A DNA stretch of 13,929 nucleotides from DASSKW01 sp035690065 (GTDB lineage Bacteria; Pseudomonadota; Gammaproteobacteria; Natronospirales; REEB76), in assembly GCA_035690065.1 (NCBI GenBank), contig DASSKW010000069.1, positions 1-13,929 of the forward strand. Reading direction: 5' to 3'. The translations under genes were made by a program, and so were the position numbers. Below, piece by piece: positions 7,349 through 13,929 of the stretch (its first letter is position 1; each line of letters begins with the position of its first letter). The notes beneath the pieces are model-generated. The model saw only the letters and a program-made list of their open reading frames with translations, did no database searches and was not told the DNA's origin.

Positions 7349-7433
7349 GAAACGATTCCTGTCCATGTCCAAGCCTGACAAAGTCTGATTACGGCAAGTC
7401 GCGCACGAGCGTGGCGGACTGTGGCCGCCGGTT
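7349..7433 (-). other. Untranslated gap between thioesterase and LolA-like genes
   Basis: This 85-base gap is one of the few true spacers in the operon. It holds a weak 5-bp GGCGG/CCGCC stem just after the thioesterase stop (about 7409-7429), with no following T-run, and the ribosome binding site of the next gene. I see no convincing -35/-10 pair and no terminator. Confidence 0.4.
7357..7360 (-). promoter_or_regulatory. Shine-Dalgarno site deciding the LolA-like start
   Basis: AGGA on the minus strand lies 8 bases before the ATG at 7348, which begins a signal peptide. The frame continues open to 7504, and an ATG at 7366 lies upstream, but neither has a comparable site. This supports the 7348 start. 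Confidence 0.6.
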
Positions 7434-7862
7434 TCACAGATACGGTTTGAGGCGCTCCAGCAAAGCGGGCGGACTGACCAGTTGCAGTTCCCGGGTGCGG
7501 GCATCTATGGCGCACTGGATCGTGTAACCATTGGTAAGACGTTTACCGCTGGCGATATCGCGGATCAGATAATCGATCTTCATGCGGTTCTCCCATTCCA
7601 CCAGCCCGGCCTGTATCTGCACACGCTGTGCATACAGCAGAGGTTGCACGTAACGTACATGCACTTCGATGATCGGCCACAGGAAGTGCGAGGCTTCCAT
7701 CTGTGGATAGTCATAATCGATGCTGCGCAGCAAGGCTGCGCGTGCCGTTTCAAAATAGCGGAAGTAATTCCCGTGCCAGGCAATCTGCATGGGATCGACA
7801 TCCTGAAACGGAACTTCGATCTCGACCTGGGTGGTGATGAGAGATTTCTGCATACGGGTCAT
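7434..7862 (-). CDS. apeK: 4-hydroxybenzoyl-CoA thioesterase-family protein (ApeK-like)
   Basis: This 142-residue hotdog thioesterase has the family motif EVPFQDVDPMQIAWHGNYFRYFE. The likely catalytic Asp is at 21/23, followed by Trp29-His30 and Tyr33, as in YbgC/4HBT enzymes. It probably hydrolyses acyl-ACP thioesters to release or proofread polyene chains in the cytoplasm. The frame is open upstream to 7901, but the ATG at 7862 forms an ATGA overlap with the ammonia-lyase stop and removes an unrelated N-terminal stretch, so it is preferred; an ATG at 7853 is a further option. The letter K assumes the order TE-LolA-MMPL-lipoprotein between apeJ and apeO. Confidence 0.86.
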   Translation of the reverse strand: MTRMQKSLITTQVEIEVPFQDVDPMQIAWHGNYFRYFETARAALLRSIDYDYPQMEASHFLWPIIEVHVRYVQPLLYAQRVQIQAGLVEWENRMKIDYLIRDIASGKRLTNGYTIQCAIDARTRELQLVSPPALLERLKPYL

Positions 7863-9415
7863 GCGTATAATTTCCAGCGCCGGGTCCGTATCGCATCGCA
7901 CAATCGACGCAGGTCATGTTCCAGCGCACGATCTTCTTCGACATACGGAAACAGCGTGAACACATCATCGCAGATCATGTCGATCTCACTTTGCATGTGG
8001 GCAGGCGGGCGATTACCGCGCCGGCGCCGGATCTCCACCGCCTGCGCTGCTGCCGCGAGACAGGCTGCTGCAACTTGTTCGGTGAGTTCCAATACCCGGG
8101 TCAGATCACGCGCCGAGATGGTGCCCATGCTGACCTTGTCCTGGTTGTGACATTCGGTGGAACGCGAGAACACGCTGGCCGGCATGGTCAGTTTAAGCGC
8201 TTCTGCAGTCCAGGCTGAGACCGCGATCTGTACTGCCTTGAAACCGTGGTTCAGACTGGCGCGTTCGCCTTCCACGCCGGACAGGTTGCTGGGCAGGCCG
8301 TTGTTGAAACGCGTGTCCACCAGCAGCGCGAGCTGGCGATCCAGCAGGTCGGCGATGTTGGCGACTGCATTCTTCATGCTGTCGGCCACGAATGCGATAT
8401 GGCCGCCGTAGAAATGCCCGCCGTGATAGACCTCACCCGCATCCGGATCGACGATCGGATTGTCGTTGGCACTATTCAGTTCATTCTCGATATCGCGCCG
8501 CATCCAGCCGAGCGCGTCGGCCAGCACGCCGATCACGTGCGGGGCACAGCGTATCGAGTAGCGGTCCTGGATGCGGATAGCCTGTTCGTGTGTCGAACCA
8601 CCCATGTCGGTGAAGATCCAGGCGGCAATCTGCTGCTGGCCGGCATGCGGTTTGACTGCGAACAGACCCGGCGCAAAATGTTTCGGGTTGCTGCCGAGCG
8701 CGATACTTACCAAAGAAGTGATGCGGGTGGCGAGCCGTGACAGATATTCGGCACGTTGCCAGGCGAGACAGGCGAGCGCCGTCATCACCGAGGTGCCATT
8801 CATCAGCGCCAGACCTTCTTTCGGCTTGAGCGTGAGCGGTGTCATGCCGGTCGTCTGCAATACTTCTGCAGCGGGCCGTAGCTGACCCTGAAATTGCACC
8901 TGACGGTCGCCCATCATGGTCGCTGCGACATAGGACAGCGGGGTGAGATCGCCGCTCGCACCCACCGAACCTTCTTCCGGGATCAGCGGCGCGATACGGT
9001 GCCGGATGAAGGCTTCCAGTTGTGTCAGCACATCGACGCGCACACCGGAGAAACCAGCGGCCAGCGAACTCAGGCGCGTGACCAGGATCGCGATACTGGT
9101 CGGCTCGTCGAAGTAAGCGCCCAGCCCGCAACCGTGATACCGCACCAGATGCGCGGGCAGCTGTTCCATGATCTGATCCGGGATGGTGACCGTGCAGGAA
9201 TCGCCATAGCCGGTACTCACGCCATAGATGGGTTTGCCGGCGGTGATGAACTCTGCGACCAGTTCCGCACCGCGCGCGATGCGTTTGCGGAAAGCCGGAT
9301 CGCCATTCAATACCAGGGGCGTGCCGTGTGCGACTGCACACACTTCATCGAGCGTGAGGTGTCGACCACCTATCGTTATGGCTGCTTCAGGCGGCATCTT
9401 TGTCATGTTGGGCAT
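7859..9415 (-). CDS. MIO-type aromatic amino acid ammonia-lyase (probably tyrosine)
   Basis: This 518-residue protein belongs to the histidine/phenylalanine/tyrosine ammonia-lyase family. The Ala-Ser-Gly triad (153-155, in GSVGASGDLTPLS) that cyclises into the MIO electrophile is intact. So are the catalytic tyrosine loop IYGVSTGYG (Tyr64), N206 in LMNGTS, Y286/R289 in YSIRC, NSANDNPI at 314-321, and NQD at 424-426. The two residues at the selectivity position are Tyr93-His94 (LVRYHGCG). This differs from Ser-His of histidine lyases, His-Leu of classic tyrosine lyases and Phe-Leu of plant phenylalanine lyases. No histidine-utilisation genes are nearby. Within an aryl polyene operon, deamination of tyrosine to 4-coumarate as the starter acid is the likely job. 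It overlaps apeJ by 29 bases; ATGs at 9406 and 9397 are alternative starts. Confidence 0.9.
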   Translation of the reverse strand: MPNMTKMPPEAAITIGGRHLTLDEVCAVAHGTPLVLNGDPAFRKRIARGAELVAEFITAGKPIYGVSTGYGDSCTVTIPDQIMEQLPAHLVRYHGCGLGAYFDEPTSIAILVTRLSSLAAGFSGVRVDVLTQLEAFIRHRIAPLIPEEGSVGASGDLTPLSYVAATMMGDRQVQFQGQLRPAAEVLQTTGMTPLTLKPKEGLALMNGTSVMTALACLAWQRAEYLSRLATRITSLVSIALGSNPKHFAPGLFAVKPHAGQQQIAAWIFTDMGGSTHEQAIRIQDRYSIRCAPHVIGVLADALGWMRRDIENELNSANDNPIVDPDAGEVYHGGHFYGGHIAFVADSMKNAVANIADLLDRQLALLVDTRFNNGLPSNLSGVEGERASLNHGFKAVQIAVSAWTAEALKLTMPASVFSRSTECHNQDKVSMGTISARDLTRVLELTEQVAAACLAAAAQAVEIRRRRGNRPPAHMQSEIDMICDDVFTLFPYVEEDRALEHDLRRLCDAIRTRRWKLYA

Positions 9416-11102
9416 CGGACTCGGTCTCGTGCAGGTTGCGCATCAATTGGGAGGCCGGCAGGGCCGGGTCGCCAGTCCAGAAATCGTAGAAGTTGTACCA
9501 CTGTAGCGGAAAACGGCCGGCATGATATGCCAGTCTTTCAGCATAGCGTGCCGCCCACCCGGCGGCAGACACATTCCGTTCCCGGCGCGGCAGGTGGATG
9601 CGCTCGGCGAACAGTTCCAGATGCACGCAGTAATCGCGGCCTTCCTTGATACAGAAAAACAGGAAGACCGGACACTCCAGCACATGCGCCAGTACATAGG
9701 GACCGATCGCGAATGGTGCCGGCTTGCCGAGGAAGTCCGCTTTAACCACCGGACTGGCTTCCGATACCGGGGTGCGGTCGCCTACGATCACCACTATCTC
9801 GCCGGCGGCGATCTTCTCGCGCAACATCAAGGCGGTATCGGGGCCGATCTCCTGTACCTGGATCAGGTTCAGAGGGTATTTGTTGCTGGTCTCTTCCAGC
9901 ATCGCGTTTACTTTTTGTGCGTTGTGGGTATAGACCAGCGCATTGACGCGCGCTCCGGGAATGATGCTGGCGAGCGCACGCGCCAGCTCCAGATTGCCGA
10001 GGTGTGCGCTCAGTAACAGCACACCGTGCCCCCCCGCCAGTGCATCAGCCAGTTGTTGATGTTCAGGGAAGGTGATCCTGATCCGGTCTGGCGCATACCA
10101 GGCTGCAACCTTGTCGAGGATCGAGATCGAGAAGCTCATGAAATGCCGGAAGCTGTTACGCAAGCTCGGCGCCATGCCGGCGGCTGCCAGGAATTGCCGC
10201 GACGCGTGGCGAGCACGCGGGTGTGTGACGAAGAAATATGCTGTAACCGGATACAGGATCAGGTGACTTATATAACGTCCCACTATCCGGTCCATGAAGC
10301 CGATGAAACGCAATCCCTGCAGGCTGCCGCGTTCGCCGATGTTGGCCCAGTGCTGACTGCGGTTGCGAGTGAGGTTGCGGTACAGCAATTTCGGGATGCG
10401 CGGCAACATGCCGAGAAACAACCTGATATGCAGCCAGGTCATGCGCGCGTTGTCGCGCAACATGCGGAAATGCGAGATACCGTCCTGCGGATAACGTACC
10501 CGGGTTGGCAGGAACCGGCTTTCGGTGCCGGCCCAGTACAACCGCGTCATGATGTCGGTATCGAAATCCATGTGCGAACCGATGCGCACGCGTTTCGCCA
10601 GCGCCAGACTCGGTGCCAGCGGGTAGACGCGAAAGCCGCACATCGAATCGCGCAACTGCAATGATAGCGTGTCGAGCCAGATCAAGACATGCGTGAGATA
10701 GCGGCCATAGAAGCGCACGCCCGGTACCGAATCGTCATACACAGGCAGGCCCGAGATCAGATGCCCGGGATGTTGTTCGGCGAGTGCCAGCATCGCCGGT
10801 ACATCGGCGAGATCGTGTTGGCCGTCGGCGTCGATCTGCAACGCATGCGTGAAACCGCGTGCGCCTGCGCGTGCGAAGCCGGCGATGACGGCGATGCCCT
10901 TGCCACGGTTCTGTGGCTGGGTCAGGATCTCGACTTGTGGATGTCCCGCTGCGATCTTCGTCAATGTCTGTTTGGTGACTGCATCGCTGCCGTCATCCAC
11001 CAGGATGCAGGGCAGTTCGTTGGCGAGCAGCGTTGTCACGATCTGTTCCAGGCAGGCATGATGGTTGAACACCGGGATCACGGCGCAGGGTTTGAAACTC
11101 AT
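9387..11102 (-). CDS. apeJ: Glycosyltransferase family 2 / LpxL-type acyltransferase fusion (ApeJ)
   Basis: This 571-residue two-domain protein begins with a GT-A glycosyltransferase domain: CAVIPVFNHH at 6-15, LVDDGSD at 34-40, and the metal-binding DADGQHD at 91-97. After a hydrophobic linker region (about 277-292) the C-terminal half resembles lipid A acyltransferases of the LpxL/HtrB type, with the HX4E motif H367-LGNL-E372 and a VGDR motif near 445. The fusion suggests that one protein adds a sugar and an acyl chain while building the membrane anchor of the polyene; that role is inferred from the domains. The start overlaps the apeI stop as ATGA. The frame ends 29 bases inside the ammonia-lyase gene. 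Confidence 0.9.
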   Translation of the reverse strand: MSFKPCAVIPVFNHHACLEQIVTTLLANELPCILVDDGSDAVTKQTLTKIAAGHPQVEILTQPQNRGKGIAVIAGFARAGARGFTHALQIDADGQHDLADVPAMLALAEQHPGHLISGLPVYDDSVPGVRFYGRYLTHVLIWLDTLSLQLRDSMCGFRVYPLAPSLALAKRVRIGSHMDFDTDIMTRLYWAGTESRFLPTRVRYPQDGISHFRMLRDNARMTWLHIRLFLGMLPRIPKLLYRNLTRNRSQHWANIGERGSLQGLRFIGFMDRIVGRYISHLILYPVTAYFFVTHPRARHASRQFLAAAGMAPSLRNSFRHFMSFSISILDKVAAWYAPDRIRITFPEHQQLADALAGGHGVLLLSAHLGNLELARALASIIPGARVNALVYTHNAQKVNAMLEETSNKYPLNLIQVQEIGPDTALMLREKIAAGEIVVIVGDRTPVSEASPVVKADFLGKPAPFAIGPYVLAHVLECPVFLFFCIKEGRDYCVHLELFAERIHLPRRERNVSAAGWAARYAERLAYHAGRFPLQWYNFYDFWTGDPALPASQLMRNLHETESDAQHDKDAA

Positions 11103-11449
11103 GCCGCGGTTCCGTAGTTGAGTAGGCCACTGGAATAACTGGTTTCGGCATCGCAGTATTCGTAACGCAGTTTCTGTCGATCAGCGCTCGGTGTCAGCCG
11201 CAGCGTGAGTCTGGCGCCTGGGAAGATCGGGCGTTTGAATTTTATCTGTTCGAGGTTAACGACTTCCGGACCAAGACTGTGCAGCGTGTGTGCGAAATGT
11301 ACCGCCCAGCCGATCTGCACCACGCCGGGGAGGATAGGCTGACCGGGGAAGTGGCCCTCGAACCACGGGTTGTCGGCTTCGATTCCGAGTTGGAGTTCGC
11401 TGCGAGTGGCGTCGGCGCGTTGTGCGAGGATGACCGGCAGACCGTTCAT
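11099..11449 (-). CDS. apeI: Hotdog-fold 3-hydroxyacyl-ACP dehydratase (ApeI)
   Basis: This 116-residue protein has the FabA/FabZ hotdog signature WFEGHFPGQPILPGVVQIGW, with the probable catalytic histidine at position 33 and the LPGV motif of the active-site helix entry. It removes water from the 3-hydroxyacyl-ACP after ketoreduction to form each conjugated double bond. In studied clusters ApeI works as a pair with the second dehydratase ApeP, encoded here at 2262-2711. The ATG at 11449 overlaps the apeH stop as ATGA. The protein is shorter than FabZ (~150 residues) and lacks the usual N-terminal extension, as is normal for ApeI. Confidence 0.9.
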   Translation of the reverse strand: MNGLPVILAQRADATRSELQLGIEADNPWFEGHFPGQPILPGVVQIGWAVHFAHTLHSLGPEVVNLEQIKFKRPIFPGARLTLRLTPSADRQKLRYEYCDAETSYSSGLLNYGTAA

Positions 11450-12822
11450 GGATGCTTCTCGAACAGGCGCTGCAGGCGGGCGAGTTCGATCTTGCCCATA
11501 TCGTTATCGGGCATCTCGTTCAGGAACCGCCATTTGCGCGGTACCAGGATCGCTTCGTAACTGCTGCGCAGTGAAGTGCGCAAGGCATCGCGGATCGCGA
11601 CCTTGCCATAGGCATCATGCGCGGCACGGCCCTGGGGGCTGAGGACTACTACCGCACCGATCACGGTACGGCGCCCCGGCACCAGTAACAGGCGTGCGTC
11701 GCTGACCCAGGCGTGAGTCATCAGCCGGGAACGCATCTCGCTCAGCGAGACACGCTTGTCCTCGAACTTCACGACGTCGTCAGCGCGGCCCATTAACACG
11801 AAACGGCCATCATCGTTCTGGCGCGCGAGGTCGCCGGTTGCCATCCAGTCGCGCTGCCAGGTGAAATCGGATTTCACCCACAGCCGTTTGCCGACCGCTT
11901 CTTCACGCAGTTCGATCTCGACACCGTTGATCCGTTTCCACAGTGGACGCTGTTCGGCGCCGGACCAGGCGCGCCAGGCGATGCCGCCGGTCTCGGTACT
12001 GCCGTAGATCTCGATCGGTGCATGGCCCCAGTCACGTTGCAGCATCTCAGCGCAGGCGTCGGGCAAGGGTGCGCCAGAACTGAATACGCCAGCGATCCGG
12101 TCCGCCGGTGGCAGCGTGTTGCAATCGGTGATGCGGCTCAGGAATGCCGGGCTGCTGACGATGATGCATTTATGTTTGGCAGCGCAGAGCCGTAACTCGG
12201 AAGGTTGCAGACAGGTGGTAGTCAGAAATGTTCGCCCGGCCAGCAACGGCCAGAGCACACGTACCAGCAAGCCGTAGAGATGATGGTGCGGGACTGTGCC
12301 GATCACCAGCGCGTCACCCAGATGCGCACCCCATTCGCGTTCCAGCGCGGCCACTTCCATACGCAGTTGCGAGAAGCTCTTGCTCACGCATTTCGGGGTA
12401 CCGGATGAACCGGACGTATAGGATTCGGTGAGGATGCTATCGTCCGGCAGAAACGGCGTCGCAGTGTCGGCCAGCGAGACATCATGGGCAGACAACACCG
12501 TGAACTCCGCGAAGCGCTCCGGTTGATCGGTAAGCACGGCATCGATCTGTGCCCCGGTCGCACTCAGGCTGCCGGCTTGTGGCGCCTGCGGCAGCACGAT
12601 GTTGCGGCCGGCTTTGCCCAGTGCGAACAATCCGGCCACGAACCAGCTGCTGTCTTCACAGACCAGCGCCCAGCGGCGTGCGGGATGCGCCGAGACTGCA
12701 GCTGCCAGCCCATGCACACGCCGCCAGAAGGTGGCGCGATCGAGACTGGTGTCGCCGATCAGCGCCACCGGCACAGCGGATGCCGAGCTGTCCATGAAGC
12801 GTGTGTTCATGCTGTCGCCCAT
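11446..12822 (-). CDS. apeH: AMP-forming aryl acid:ACP ligase (ApeH)
   Basis: This ANL-superfamily adenylating enzyme of about 458 residues activates the aromatic starter acid as an acyl-adenylate and passes it to the carrier protein. The P-loop-like A3 motif is SYTSGSSGTPK (134-144), A5 is EIYGSTETGG (271-280), the TGD motif is at 329-331, a GRADDVVKFEDKRVS linker is at about 345-359, and the C-terminal catalytic lysine is K443 in NDMGK. All core motifs are intact. It is shorter than typical acyl-CoA synthetases (~500-550 residues), as is usual for aryl polyene ligases. The coordinates give the longest frame. An internal ATG at 12810 forms an ATGA overlap with the apeG stop and may be the true start (454 residues). 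The substrate is probably 4-coumarate or 4-hydroxybenzoate; the ammonia-lyase in the operon favours a cinnamate-type acid. Confidence 0.9.
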   Translation of the reverse strand: MGDSMNTRFMDSSASAVPVALIGDTSLDRATFWRRVHGLAAAVSAHPARRWALVCEDSSWFVAGLFALGKAGRNIVLPQAPQAGSLSATGAQIDAVLTDQPERFAEFTVLSAHDVSLADTATPFLPDDSILTESYTSGSSGTPKCVSKSFSQLRMEVAALEREWGAHLGDALVIGTVPHHHLYGLLVRVLWPLLAGRTFLTTTCLQPSELRLCAAKHKCIIVSSPAFLSRITDCNTLPPADRIAGVFSSGAPLPDACAEMLQRDWGHAPIEIYGSTETGGIAWRAWSGAEQRPLWKRINGVEIELREEAVGKRLWVKSDFTWQRDWMATGDLARQNDDGRFVLMGRADDVVKFEDKRVSLSEMRSRLMTHAWVSDARLLLVPGRRTVIGAVVVLSPQGRAAHDAYGKVAIRDALRTSLRSSYEAILVPRKWRFLNEMPDNDMGKIELARLQRLFEKHP

Positions 12823-13388
12823 TTGTGGCGCAGGTGCATACGCAGCAGATACTCAAGCAGGAATACGCTGCCAAAGATCAGATAAGTGATGACGCCGTTA
12901 TACAGCGTCCAGGTCTCGAATGAAGTCGCGACCGCGGTATAGAACGAGACCAGTGCGTTCAGCAGCAGCACGATGCTCCAGGTCCAGGTCACTTGACGCG
13001 TGTAGCGTACGGCCTGCGGTGGCAAATCCGGGTGTATGAAGCGTGCGAAGCGTTCCACCAGCGGCATGGCAGTGAACAGCGAAGCGAAGAAGATCGTGAA
13101 CATCAACAGGTTCAGCAGCATCGGGTACAGCCGCAGATATACCAGCTTGATGTCAGGTATCAGCAGCAACATTGAGAAAGCCGCGAATATCAGCAGCGCG
13201 GCCAATCCGACATGACGTTTGCGATGTTCCGCCTTGATCCAGGCGACGACCAGGATCCGTCCTGCCAGCAGCAGCAGGAGTCCGGCCAGGAACTGGCTGG
13301 GGGTCAGATAATCGCCACCAAAATAGATGGCGATCGGATAGACGCACAACACGCCGATCAGCAACAATTTGAAGGCGACACGTATCAT
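12807..13388 (-). CDS. apeG: Aryl polyene cluster inner-membrane protein (COG4648 type, ApeG)
   Basis: This 193-residue, strongly hydrophobic protein has about six predicted membrane segments (roughly 5-23, 31-50, 61-77, 87-107, 133-152 and 160-182). A short conserved-looking loop, FARFIHPDLPPQAVRYTRQ, joins segments 4 and 5. It matches in size, topology and position the COG4648 'predicted membrane protein' found between the carrier proteins and the AMP ligase of aryl polyene clusters. Its biochemical role is unknown; a part in assembling or handing over the lipid-linked product at the inner membrane is an inference. No alternative start lies upstream in frame. Its stop overlaps the following ligase gene, consistent with coupled translation. 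Confidence 0.85.
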   Translation of the reverse strand: MIRVAFKLLLIGVLCVYPIAIYFGGDYLTPSQFLAGLLLLLAGRILVVAWIKAEHRKRHVGLAALLIFAAFSMLLLIPDIKLVYLRLYPMLLNLLMFTIFFASLFTAMPLVERFARFIHPDLPPQAVRYTRQVTWTWSIVLLLNALVSFYTAVATSFETWTLYNGVITYLIFGSVFLLEYLLRMHLRHKWATA

Positions 13389-13426
13389 CCGGACGATACC
13401 GACAGGGTCAGCAGATCCCGCTGCAT
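13385..13426 (-). other. 13-codon mini-ORF overlapping the apeG start (ATGA)
   Basis: Between the carrier protein stop and apeG lies a short frame, MQRDLLTLSVSSG, whose TGA overlaps the apeG ATG as ATGA. It has no clear ribosome binding site, and an ORF this short occurs often by chance. It could serve as a coupling leader for apeG, or mean nothing. It is listed because the other ATGA junctions in this operon are between real genes. Confidence 0.2.
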
Positions 13427-13435
13427 GGGAGCCGC

Positions 13436-13696
13436 TCAGGTGGCGCGCTGAGACTGGATGAACTTCGCCAGGTTCTCCACCGAGTGGAAATGCTCGCGGG
13501 TATCGGCTGAATTGGCATCCAGCTTGACCTGATATTTCTTCTGGATGGCGACTCCCAACTCCAGTGCGTCGATGGAATCGAGGCCCAGGCCGTCGCCGAA
13601 TAGCGGCGCCTGCGCATCGATATCTGCGGGCGTTATGTCCTCAAGATCGAGCGAGACGATGATGAGCTGTTTCAGTTCTTCGATCAGTGTATTCAT
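13436..13696 (-). CDS. Acyl carrier protein of the aryl polyene synthase
   Basis: This 86-residue protein has the length and helical pattern of a type II acyl carrier protein. The motif GLGLDSIDALELG holds the serine (Ser41) that receives the 4'-phosphopantetheine arm. It carries the aryl starter and the growing polyene during extension, reduction and dehydration in the cytoplasm. The ATG at 13696 gives a normal carrier-protein N-terminus (MNTLIEELKQLI), although no strong Shine-Dalgarno sequence precedes it; it lies inside the acyltransferase frame, so coupled translation is likely. Aryl polyene clusters usually encode two carrier proteins (ApeE and ApeF). Only one is present here, and I cannot say which of the two it is, so no symbol is given. 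Confidence 0.93.
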   Translation of the reverse strand: MNTLIEELKQLIIVSLDLEDITPADIDAQAPLFGDGLGLDSIDALELGVAIQKKYQVKLDANSADTREHFHSVENLAKFIQSQRAT

Positions 13697-13929
13697 GGTT
13701 GGTAAGTTGCTGTTTGAAAAAATCTTCCAGGTTACAAGTCAGATGACGGGCCGCGACACCATAAGGCAAGTCCTCACGATGTCCGAACGCCGACAGTGGC
13801 TGCGGCGGATACACTTTTATCAGCAGGCGCCAGGGCCGTTCGGGCACCTGGTACCAACTGGTGCTCTTGAGCAACGCCGGCGGCGAGCAGTGAATCATAA
13901 CCGGCAATATCTCGCAGTTGCTGCGTACC
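13641..13929 (-). CDS. Lysophospholipid acyltransferase family protein, C-terminal part (ApeD-like), 5' end outside window
   Basis: The open frame enters from the right edge and ends at a TGA, giving 95 visible C-terminal residues. The stretch ILPVMIHCSPPALLKSTSWY, followed by VPERPWRLLIKVYPPQPL, resembles the C-terminal half of PlsC-type acyltransferases, where a strand plus 'xxPVxI' precedes a substrate-binding tail. The catalytic HX4D motif would lie upstream and cannot be checked. In aryl polyene clusters such an acyltransferase sits directly before the carrier protein genes and is thought to help anchor the polyene in a lipid at the inner membrane. The frame overlaps the following carrier protein gene by 56 bases, so its last ~18 residues (about EYTDRRTETAHHRLARS) are overprinted and are probably a non-conserved extension. 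Family assignment rests on a fragment plus context. Confidence 0.72.
   Translation of the reverse strand, partial: VRSNCEILPVMIHCSPPALLKSTSWYQVPERPWRLLIKVYPPQPLSAFGHREDLPYGVAARHLTCNLEDFFKQQLTNHEYTDRRTETAHHRLARS

Noticed and set aside
7349..7504. Extended N-terminus of the LolA-like protein starting at 7504
   Set aside because: The added residues are Cys/Arg/Ser-rich and overlap the thioesterase. They would bury the signal peptide, and the ATG at 7348 has a proper ribosome binding site.
7859..9415. Reading the ammonia-lyase as a histidine utilisation (hutH) gene
   Set aside because: No hut genes are nearby, the selectivity pair is Tyr-His instead of Ser-His, and it lies inside an aryl polyene operon that needs an aryl acid starter.
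1..13929. CRISPR arrays, tRNA or rRNA genes
   Set aside because: No regularly spaced direct repeats, tRNA-like cloverleaf or rRNA-like sequence was seen; nearly all of the window is coding.

Overview
This window is most of an aryl polyene (APE) pigment biosynthesis and export operon, read entirely on the minus strand (transcription runs from the right edge towards the left). Thirteen genes are seen: twelve complete, plus the 3' end of a thirteenth cut by the right edge. The GC-rich sequence, the gene order and the two-membrane export genes (LolA-like carrier, MMPL permease, lipoprotein) point to a Gram-negative proteobacterium, most likely gamma- or betaproteobacterial. Species cannot be told from the sequence. 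Gene letters follow the ape nomenclature of the E. coli/Xenorhabdus clusters as I recall it, assigned by family and order.

Layout in transcription order: acyltransferase C-terminus (apeD-like, 13929-13641); acyl carrier protein (13696-13436); six-helix inner-membrane protein (apeG); AMP-forming aryl-acid:ACP ligase (apeH); small hotdog dehydratase (apeI); glycosyltransferase-acyltransferase fusion (apeJ); MIO-type aromatic amino acid ammonia-lyase; 4HBT thioesterase (apeK-like); LolA-like periplasmic carrier (apeL-like); 12-TM MMPL/RND permease (apeM-like); DUF3261-type lipoprotein (apeN-like); ketosynthase (apeO); second hotdog dehydratase (apeP); ketoreductase (apeQ); second ketosynthase (apeR).

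How they fit together: the ammonia-lyase probably supplies an aryl acid (4-coumarate expected). ApeH activates it and loads it on the carrier protein. ApeO and ApeR extend with malonyl units, ApeQ reduces, and ApeI/ApeP dehydrate without enoyl reduction, giving a conjugated polyene. ApeJ and the ApeD-like acyltransferase would link the polyene to a lipid or sugar anchor, and the LolA-like protein, MMPL permease and lipoprotein would move it to the outer membrane. The chain-length factor (apeC), the second carrier protein and any methyltransferase are not in the window and may lie beyond an edge.

Most junctions are tight (ATGA or TGATG overlaps or abutting genes), so this is a translationally coupled operon. 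The most notable non-coding structure is a 218-bp element at 2056-2273 between apeP and apeQ. It has ~50-bp imperfect terminal inverted repeats and TTGC direct repeats at its borders. It supplies the last residues and stop codon of apeP, and its virtual removal restores an apeP reading frame that overlaps apeQ. It looks like a MITE-type insertion into the core polyketide synthase genes.
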